This document shows positions 1 through 6,095 of a DNA stretch of 27,782 bases, piece after piece. The notes below the pieces were generated by a model. It ran no database searches. It was not told the DNA's origin and saw nothing but the letters and a program-made list of their open reading frames with translations. The translations under genes and the position numbers were made by a program. Position 1 is the stretch's first letter; every line of letters starts with the position of its first letter. Location: the NCBI GenBank assembly GCA_002506365.1, contig DAXK01000012.1:1-27782 (forward strand), read 5' to 3'. The stretch is from an archaeon UBA583. Lineage in GTDB: Archaea; Nanobdellota; Nanobdellia; Woesearchaeales; UBA583.

Positions 1-23
1 AGTAATATATAACTTTTTAATGT

Positions 24-38
24 ATTGTGTAACACAAT
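24..38. promoter_or_regulatory. Palindrome upstream of the thiI TATA box
   Basis: ATTGTGT and ACACAAT are perfect 7-bp inverted arms around one central A. The palindrome lies directly upstream of the AT-rich promoter box of thiI. Its size and place fit a dimeric repressor or activator site, but no regulator is identified, so the role is an inference. Confidence 0.4.
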
Positions 39-40
39 CC

Positions 41-50
41 TTTTAAAAAG
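41..50 (+). promoter_or_regulatory. TATA-like box of thiI
   Basis: TTTTAAAAAG is centred about 25 nt before the thiI ATG at 70. This is the archaeal TATA spacing expected if transcription starts at or next to the start codon. Confidence 0.5.
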
Positions 51-69
51 AGATTAATTAATTTTTACT

Positions 70-1305
70 ATGACTTATACTGTTTTAGTAAAATATGGTG
101 AAATTGGATTAAAGGGGAAAAATCAAAATTTTTTTGTTTCTAAGTTGGTTAGAAATATTTCCCAGTCCGCAAAATTAAATAAGTGTGATTTAGAAAGGAC
201 ACTTACTCAAAGAGATAGATTAGTTTGTTTTTTTAATGATTCTAATAAAGAGTTAATTATTGAGACGCTTAGAAATGTTTGTGGAATTAAATATTTTTCT
301 TTTGCAGAGGAATGTGAAAAGGAAATTTCTGTTATGACTCCAATTGTTAAAAAATTGTTAGAGGGTATGAAAGAAGCTGGATATAAAGAAGTTAATTTTA
401 AGACAAAAAGAGGAGATAAAAGGTTTCCTATGAAATCTCCAGAGATTAATTTAGAATATATTGCGATAGCTAAAGAAATGGGTTTAAATATTAACTTTAA
501 AAATAAGGAAGATATGATTTTTACTGAAATTTCTGATAAGAAGGTATTTATTTATTCTTCTGCTGATAAGGTTAAAGGATTTGCTGGTTTACCTGTTGGA
601 ACAAGTGGAAAGGTTTTACAGTTATTATCTGGGGGGATTGATTCTCCTGTTTCTGCATTTTCTATGATGCGTCGTGGATGTGTTGTGGATTTTATTCATT
701 TTCATTCTGAGACTACAAATGAGAAGGCTTTTACTATGAAAGTTAGAAAGTTAGCTGAGGAGTTAAATAAGTTTCAGTTTAAGTGTGTAATTCATATGGT
801 TCCTTATAGCGTTTATGAAATGTTAACTATGGGAAAAATTCATCCTAGGTATGAGTTAGTTTTTTTTAAACATTATATTTTAAGAGTTGCTGATGCTGTT
901 GCTAAGTATTCATTTTCAACTGGTTTAGTTACTGGAGATAATTTAGCGCAAGTTGCTTCACAAACTTTAGATAATATGACGGCAGTTAGTTTACATATTG
1001 ATAATCAAATTTATAGACCGTTGTTAACTTATGATAAGGAGGATATTGTTGATATTTCTAGAGATATTGGATGTTTTGATTTATCTGTTGAACAGTATAA
1101 AGATTGTTGTTCTATTCATTCTAAGAATCCTTTAACTTCTGCTAAGATTGATAAGTTTGAAGAAATTCTTGCCGATTTTGATATGGAGGGTTTAATTAAG
1201 GAATCACTTGCTCAAACTAAAGCTTTTAAGATTAATTCAGTTAAGGATGTGGAAGCTGAGTTAAATAAATCAGAAAATGAAGAGTCTGATGATGAAGAAG
1301 AGTAA
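70..1305 (+). CDS. thiI: tRNA 4-thiouridine synthase ThiI
   Basis: ThiI adenylates U8 of tRNA and helps replace its oxygen with sulfur, giving 4-thiouridine in the cytoplasm; in some organisms it also serves thiamine thiazole synthesis. The 411-residue protein has a ferredoxin-like/THUMP N-terminal half (about residues 1-165), then a PP-loop ATP pyrophosphatase domain with SGGIDS at 187-192 and the family motif TGDNLAQVASQT at 288-299. A CC pair at 346-347 is a candidate for the core cysteine used in sulfur transfer. There is no rhodanese domain, so sulfur must come another way, as in many archaea. The last 20 residues are a strongly acidic tail. ATG 70 is supported by the TATA box about 25 nt upstream. 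It is followed by a terminator-like hairpin and appears monocistronic. Confidence 0.93.
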   Translation: MTYTVLVKYGEIGLKGKNQNFFVSKLVRNISQSAKLNKCDLERTLTQRDRLVCFFNDSNKELIIETLRNVCGIKYFSFAEECEKEISVMTPIVKKLLEGMKEAGYKEVNFKTKRGDKRFPMKSPEINLEYIAIAKEMGLNINFKNKEDMIFTEISDKKVFIYSSADKVKGFAGLPVGTSGKVLQLLSGGIDSPVSAFSMMRRGCVVDFIHFHSETTNEKAFTMKVRKLAEELNKFQFKCVIHMVPYSVYEMLTMGKIHPRYELVFFKHYILRVADAVAKYSFSTGLVTGDNLAQVASQTLDNMTAVSLHIDNQIYRPLLTYDKEDIVDISRDIGCFDLSVEQYKDCCSIHSKNPLTSAKIDKFEEILADFDMEGLIKESLAQTKAFKINSVKDVEAELNKSENEESDDEEE

Positions 1306-1343
1306 AATTATTTATTAAGTATAAAAAATTGTAAAATAATTTT
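1304..1343 (+). terminator. Terminator-like hairpin after thiI
   Basis: AAAATTATTT (1304-1313) and AAATAATTTT (1334-1343) are perfect 10-bp arms, and the right arm runs into a T tract ending at 1346. The left arm overlaps the thiI stop codon. The loop is long (20 nt) and the stem is all A/T, so stability is modest; the T tract alone may terminate archaeal RNA polymerase. Confidence 0.45.
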
Positions 1344-1431
1344 TTTCTATTTTTAAAGAATTTAATTTTTATATTTGAAGTTAAATTTGTAGAATCAATA
1401 AGTATTTAAGTATATATTATTAAATATAATT

Positions 1432-2025
1432 ATGTTAGATGATTTACTTATGAGAAGAGAACAATTTCCAGTTGATGTTAAACATGCAATTACTGGAGAG
1501 CCTTTCCCTAATGCTAAATTATCAATAATTCCTCCAGTTCATCCTGAAATTTTAAAGTCTAAAATTAATTTAGGTTTATTTACACAAGAAATTTTTGAAG
1601 AAATTGAAAGAAATGTAAATTTAGATAGAGAGGGTTGTAAAACTCGAGATTATTTAAATTATGAAGATAGAATTATTAAATTTGGAAAACCTGAAATTGA
1701 TGAGTTTGAGATTAGGTTTCCACAATTTGTTCAAGGATTAAGTATTGAAGAAGATAAAATTTCCCCTTTTGGAGGGACTGGTGGAATTTATTTAGAAAAT
1801 AAAGACTCTTTTGGACATTATCAAGAGCAAGAAAATGTTTTATTTTCTCAAAGATTAAAAAGTGAGTTTGGATTTGAATTTGAAAGAATTGGAAATGATA
1901 AGTTAGATATTTATTTGGCTAAAAGAAATTGGTGGGCTCATAATTTAGACACTAGGGATATTTTAATTAAAAATGTTGTAATTGGATTAAATAATTCTTA
2001 TGTTACACAAAAATATTCTAAATAA
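1432..2025 (+). CDS. Hypothetical protein, 197 aa
   Basis: I do not recognise this family. The protein is soluble, with no signal peptide or membrane segment, and mixed charge. Notable stretches are the N-terminal MLDDLLMRREQF, a glycine-rich FGGTGGIY near residue 115, and an aromatic RNWWAHNLDTRD near residue 167. It could be an enzyme or a binding protein, but nothing catalytic is evident. The start may be ATG 1432, with TATTTAAG about 25 nt upstream, or ATG 1450, with an AT-rich box about 28 nt upstream. It lies 126 nt after thiI and 67 nt before the TIM-barrel gene. Both gaps contain AT-rich promoter-like boxes, so an operon is not required. Confidence 0.7.
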   Translation: MLDDLLMRREQFPVDVKHAITGEPFPNAKLSIIPPVHPEILKSKINLGLFTQEIFEEIERNVNLDREGCKTRDYLNYEDRIIKFGKPEIDEFEIRFPQFVQGLSIEEDKISPFGGTGGIYLENKDSFGHYQEQENVLFSQRLKSEFGFEFERIGNDKLDIYLAKRNWWAHNLDTRDILIKNVVIGLNNSYVTQKYSK

Positions 2026-2061
2026 TTGATTAAATTGTATAAATTATTTTAAAATTAAATA

Positions 2062-2071
2062 TTTTTATAAA
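2062..2071 (+). promoter_or_regulatory. TATA box of the TIM-barrel gene
   Basis: TTTTTATAAA is centred about 26 nt before ATG 2093 but only 20 nt before ATG 2087. This is why the second ATG is preferred as the start. Confidence 0.5.
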
Positions 2072-2092
2072 CTGTAAAATTTTAGTATGATT

Positions 2093-2947
2093 ATGGTAGA
2101 TTTTTATGTTTCATGGTGTCCTGGAATCTCTAAATGTGATGATGCTTTAGAATATGTTAGAAATTCTAAATTAATTAAGGGTGTTGAAGGGAGTTATGAA
2201 AGTGATTGTTTTTATAGGTTTGAAGAGTTAGGATTAAATTATTCATATCATAATCCAACTTTTAAAGAATTTGATAATATTTCTGATGAAAATTTTATTT
2301 CTGATTTTGAAAAAAATAAATTGTTGCGTGATGGGCTTAAAATATCGGCTCCAGGAGTTGTTGGTTTTCATCCTCCTAAAAATGCGGAAAGGTTTGAAAA
2401 TTTTACAAAGAATATGAAATTCATACAATCTAAGTTTGATTTTGAAGTTTTGATTGAACCTAGACCTTATTGGTTAAAAAAAGATTTTGAAAATAAAAAA
2501 GGTTTTGAGAGGAGTTATATTCAAGATTATTTATTAGATGATTTTAAAGTTAAGATTTCTTCACTTGATTTTTTAGAGAAGTATATGGAAGAAAATAATT
2601 TTGGAATGTTGCTTGATATTTCTCATACTAGAATTACTATTTTATCATTAATTGATGGTGGATTTATTGATGATACTTTAGATGGATTTTATATTAAATT
2701 AGCTAAAAGGTTAGGAAATAAAATTAAACAAATTCATATTAATCATTCTAAGTTTACTGATGGAGTTTATTTAGATTCTCATTCAATGCTTGAAGCTGAT
2801 TGTGAAGCAGTTAGAATTTTAAAATTAATTAGTCCGTATTTGAAAAATATTGAGTTTATAACTCTTGAAATTACAACTGGGTTTAAACCTCTTGAACATG
2901 TTAAAGAATTAGAAAAAGAAATTTTATTTATTAAAGATTGTTTTTAA
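2093..2947 (+). CDS. Xylose isomerase-like / DUF692-like TIM-barrel metalloprotein
   Basis: Probable metal-dependent TIM-barrel protein of the sugar isomerase/endonuclease IV-like type, or alternatively a DUF692 multinuclear iron oxygenase (the group that modifies cysteines in peptides). Residues in the order and spacing of a barrel metal site are visible (numbered from ATG 2087): H55 in SYHNP, a His in GFHPP, a Glu in LIEPRPY, Asp and His in GMLLDISH, His in IHINHS, Asp and His in LDSHS, and Glu in TLEIT. LDISH favours the isomerase-like family, since DUF692 usually has Asn there. The substrate is unknown. The start chosen is ATG 2093 on TATA spacing, giving 284 residues. The gene converges on the pilin-like gene with a 12-nt gap and no room for a large terminator. 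Confidence 0.55.
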   Translation: MVDFYVSWCPGISKCDDALEYVRNSKLIKGVEGSYESDCFYRFEELGLNYSYHNPTFKEFDNISDENFISDFEKNKLLRDGLKISAPGVVGFHPPKNAERFENFTKNMKFIQSKFDFEVLIEPRPYWLKKDFENKKGFERSYIQDYLLDDFKVKISSLDFLEKYMEENNFGMLLDISHTRITILSLIDGGFIDDTLDGFYIKLAKRLGNKIKQIHINHSKFTDGVYLDSHSMLEADCEAVRILKLISPYLKNIEFITLEITTGFKPLEHVKELEKEILFIKDCF

Positions 2948-2959
2948 ATTAATTATAAG

Positions 2960-4621
2960 TTATTTTGAAATTACTTCAACATTAATTAAACCAGTATTTG
3001 AAGTTCCTACAATTTCGTATTTTTCACCTTTATCTAAATTACAGCCAGATACATCAATTTTAGTAATTCCCTTTTTATTTTTACTTAAATCAAAATATAA
3101 ACGTTCAACTTCACTTTGATTTAATATTTTATTATAAATTTTAATTTCTGAAATTAATCCTTCAAAAAATGTAAAAAAACCCATTGTTTTAGATTCTGCT
3201 GCACCAAAATATAAGTTACTATCAACAGAGTTTATCGGACCAGAGATTTGAGTTCCATTACCAACTAAAAATCCATTTATGTAAAATTTATTTGTGGTTG
3301 AGTCGAAAGTTTTAACTGTTGTAAATTCTGTTAATTTATCGTATGGGTGGGAATGGAAATAATAGTTTGTAAGGTTTGAACTTACATCTCTAAAGTTGTT
3401 ATCCATTACATTTAATATATACGCATCATCTGATCCTAATCCTGATTGCTGAAGCATTTTATTATACACAGTTCCACCATTTGTGCTATATGGTTTAAAT
3501 TTTGCAACAATTGAAATTTCATTTAATCCATCTAAAATTGGACTATCTAAAATTTCAACTTTTGTTGATTGTCCATCAAAATATACTGAATTATCTTTGT
3601 AATCAAAAAATTGAACTTTTTGTGATGTGTATAATGTATCTACCTCTGTTTGAGTTAAAGCTTTTCCATAAATTGAAAATTCATCAATTTTACCATTGAA
3701 TGGATAATGATTTGAAACGTGTCTTCCAATATGAAAAGCTGAGTTATTAATTAAATATTGAAAATCTCCATTAAATGTGTCAACTAATTTTCCATTTCTA
3801 TATCCAGTTACTTTATCTTTTGAAACTGTGAAAATATAGTTATTAAAATTAGATGTATTTACTATGAAATTTCCATCTCTAACTACATTTACTGGACTTG
3901 ATAGTTTATTTACTATTGCAATTTTATGGTCTGAACTTTTTTGAATATACATTCCATCTGTTGTTGGACTCCATGATGAGAATAAAGTTTGTGTGTTTGT
4001 AATGTCATCAAATTTTGCCCATAATGAAATTGAGAAAGTATCAGTGAAATCTAAATTTTGAGAAATATTTATCGAAATATAATCATTAATTCCATCAAAA
4101 TCATAACAACCTCCAGTTACACAATCTGAGTTTGTCCAAGTTGCTCCAAAAACAGTTCCGTTGTTTTGAAAGTTTGTTTTATCAATAATGTTTGAGCCAG
4201 TATTTGTATCAAAATCGAAAACTAGTTTTGTTGTTCCGTATAATTTTCCGTGATTATTGTTTCCGGATAAATCATTAATGATTAATCCTCCATCATTTAA
4301 TTCCCAATAACCAATTAATCCTGAATTATTATTTGGAGTAGATAAACTATCAAAACTACAAGTTTCTATTCCTTTTGAGTTTATGATTTTTAAACTATCT
4401 AAATCTAAATTTGATTGTTTTGAGTTTAGATATAATTGATTATTTATTATACCTTCAATTTTTAAGTTTGATGATGGATTTGAGGTTTGAGTTTCAACAT
4501 CTGTGAATACTGATGATGAAAAATTAGTGAACCAACCTTGGAATCCTACAACTGAAATTACAGCCACAACTAGTAAAAGGGCGGTAGCTACAACTGGAGA
4601 AATTCCTTTTTTATTAAACAT
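2960..4621 (-). CDS. Pilin-like surface protein with LamG domains
   Basis: The protein begins with a short basic leader, then KKGISPVVATALLLVVAVIS, a class III signal peptide and hydrophobic stretch typical of archaeal type IV pilin-like proteins; cleavage after KKG by a PibD-type peptidase is expected. The remaining roughly 500 residues contain two concanavalin A-like LamG domains, about residues 130-335 and 340-520. Each ends in the family's closing pattern (LTQTEVDTLY and NQSEVERLY), and CVTGGCYDFDG precedes the first sandwich. A partial LamG opening near residues 103-132 (GLIGYWELNDGG, then NNNHGKLYG) looks like a remnant or duplicated start. A surface adhesion or carbohydrate-binding role is inferred. 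No other pilus assembly gene is adjacent. Confidence 0.75.
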   Translation of the reverse strand: MFNKKGISPVVATALLLVVAVISVVGFQGWFTNFSSSVFTDVETQTSNPSSNLKIEGIINNQLYLNSKQSNLDLDSLKIINSKGIETCSFDSLSTPNNNSGLIGYWELNDGGLIINDLSGNNNHGKLYGTTKLVFDFDTNTGSNIIDKTNFQNNGTVFGATWTNSDCVTGGCYDFDGINDYISINISQNLDFTDTFSISLWAKFDDITNTQTLFSSWSPTTDGMYIQKSSDHKIAIVNKLSSPVNVVRDGNFIVNTSNFNNYIFTVSKDKVTGYRNGKLVDTFNGDFQYLINNSAFHIGRHVSNHYPFNGKIDEFSIYGKALTQTEVDTLYTSQKVQFFDYKDNSVYFDGQSTKVEILDSPILDGLNEISIVAKFKPYSTNGGTVYNKMLQQSGLGSDDAYILNVMDNNFRDVSSNLTNYYFHSHPYDKLTEFTTVKTFDSTTNKFYINGFLVGNGTQISGPINSVDSNLYFGAAESKTMGFFTFFEGLISEIKIYNKILNQSEVERLYFDLSKNKKGITKIDVSGCNLDKGEKYEIVGTSNTGLINVEVISK

Positions 4622-4642
4622 ATTTTATATATGATTAAAAGG

Positions 4643-4650
4643 TTTATAAA
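4643..4650 (-). promoter_or_regulatory. TATA box of the LamG pilin-like gene
   Basis: TTTATAAA is centred about 25 nt before the start codon at 4621. The remaining upstream region, to 4880, is AT-rich intergenic sequence in which I see no gene or clear structured RNA. Confidence 0.5.
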
Positions 4651-4880
4651 GATTTATTTTACTTGATAAATGTGAATTTTTGTTGTAAAAAAGTATAGAC
4701 GTTTTTGAATTTTTTAATTGAATTTGTTTTTGTTTTAAAATTTAAGTTTAATGAGAGGAAAAGTTGAAATTTTAAATGTAAAATTAAAATTATATTTAAT
4801 TTTGTTATCGAAGTGGAACTGAGATAATTTTTCATATGAGTATTTGTGAAAAAATTAAATTGAAATTCTTTAAAATAATT

Positions 4881-5846
4881 CTAAATTCTTTTTTTTTGTT
4901 TTAGGATTTTTTTTTGTTTTTTTATTTTATTTTTTTTCTTTTCTTTTTTATGTAATAAAAATGTAAAGTGGATTGTTGAACTTATTAAAAATGTAAATAA
5001 AATTCCTGATAATAATATTATTACTGGAAGTAGGTTTGATGTAATATAAATTTGCTGAAAGATTAAATCAATTATTTTTCCTAGTCCATAAAAAATTGGA
5101 ATAAATGTGATTGCCATAATCATTATTTTTTGATTATCAATTTTTAAAAAATCTTTTATCATTTTATTTTCTACAAGGTGAGTTATAAATCCTACAACAC
5201 CAATTAAGAATGCTACAGCTAAAATTAATGATAAAATTATATTGATACCTAATTCTGTTGGATTTTTGTATGTGTATTTTAAATATTCTAATGATTTTAT
5301 ATTTTGTTTAAAACATTGAGTTTCTTTATTGTATGTTGGATTACAGTAGGATTTTTTTTGTTTAGTTTCGATATTAAATCCTAAATATTTTTCATATGTT
5401 GTTTCATAACATATATGTTTTTTATTAAATATTTTATTTTCTTTTTGGATTGTTAAATAATCGCCTGTGAAACTTTGTGTGAGTTCTGATTTTGTTTGAG
5501 ATACTTTTTTGTCAAAAACATTAACTAATGTATCTGAAATTTCATCATCACATAATATTTTTACAAGTTCTAAATTTTTTGAAATCTCATTTAGGTTTAC
5601 TTGGTTTTTAATAATTTGGACTGAGTAATTATTTATTTTAAAATCTGCGAGTAATAATGTTTTATCAATTGTGTATAGTTTGTCGTTACAATTTTCATCA
5701 ATACATGTAAATGATTTATCATATAAAGTTTCATCAAAGTTACATTTTAGTAAGTATTCATCAGGTTTTTGACAAATGTTTTCGTTTGCAAAAATTACAT
5801 TTGAAAATAGAATTAGTAGAATATACCAAGATAAATATTTTTTCAT
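4881..5846 (-). CDS. Hypothetical membrane protein with signal peptide and Lys-rich tail
   Basis: Unknown family, 321 residues. The N-terminus (MKKYLSWYILLILFSNVIFA) is a signal peptide or anchor. An extracytoplasmic region of about 170 residues follows, with several cysteines (CQ, CN, CIDENC, CDDE, CYE, CNP, C) that could form disulfides. Three hydrophobic segments come next, at about 200-223, 241-262 and 268-292. The C-terminus is an extreme Lys/Ile tail of about 28 residues, which would be cytoplasmic under the positive-inside rule. A TATA-like box near 5864-5873 supports ATG 5846. The TlpA/CcdA system farther along the same strand might serve such a Cys-rich protein, but that link is speculative. 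Confidence 0.65.
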   Translation of the reverse strand: MKKYLSWYILLILFSNVIFANENICQKPDEYLLKCNFDETLYDKSFTCIDENCNDKLYTIDKTLLLADFKINNYSVQIIKNQVNLNEISKNLELVKILCDDEISDTLVNVFDKKVSQTKSELTQSFTGDYLTIQKENKIFNKKHICYETTYEKYLGFNIETKQKKSYCNPTYNKETQCFKQNIKSLEYLKYTYKNPTELGINIILSLILAVAFLIGVVGFITHLVENKMIKDFLKIDNQKIMIMAITFIPIFYGLGKIIDLIFQQIYITSNLLPVIILLSGILFTFLISSTIHFTFLLHKKEKKKNKIKKQKKILKQKKRI

Positions 5847-5980
5847 ATTAAAAATAATAATTTTTATATTAATATAATTTATTATTATTATTGAGTTGAG
5901 AATTTAACTATAGAAAATTTAATTTAATATTTAATTTGTTAAATTTTAATATTTATTTATTATTAATAAATTATATGAAT

Positions 5981-6095
5981 TTAAATTAATTTTGATTCGT
6001 GATTAATTTTCAAGAAATTTGAAAAATTTCTAAGCCGTTGTGAAAACAATGTTTTCACAAAGTTTCTACTCTAATTGTATTGTTAGAAATACTTT
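5981..6095 (-). repeat. Second, interrupted copy of the rad50 3' end
   Basis: Positions 6063-6095 repeat 6124-6156 with 29 of 33 bases identical, and 5981-6010 repeat 6095-6124 with 29 of 30 identical. Together they duplicate the last roughly 62 bp of rad50, placed just downstream of its stop. On the minus strand the copy reads SISNNTIRVE, is broken by a 52-nt insert, then resumes as KINHESKLI and a stop. The gene itself ends SISDNTIKVE, KINHESKLI. Of the five differing bases, two are silent, two change D to N, and one changes K to R. Confidence 0.85.
6011..6062. repeat. 52-nt double-hairpin insert inside the duplicated rad50 end
   Basis: Two perfect hairpins fill the insert. AGAAATTT/AAATTTCT (6013-6031) has 8-bp arms and a GAA loop. 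TTGTGAAAAC/GTTTTCACAA (6038-6060) has 10-bp arms and an AAT loop. Between them is the short GC-richer TAAGCCG. The insert falls exactly between the two halves of the duplicated gene end. It could be a tiny palindromic mobile element, a terminator, or an RNA-processing signal. Confidence 0.65.
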
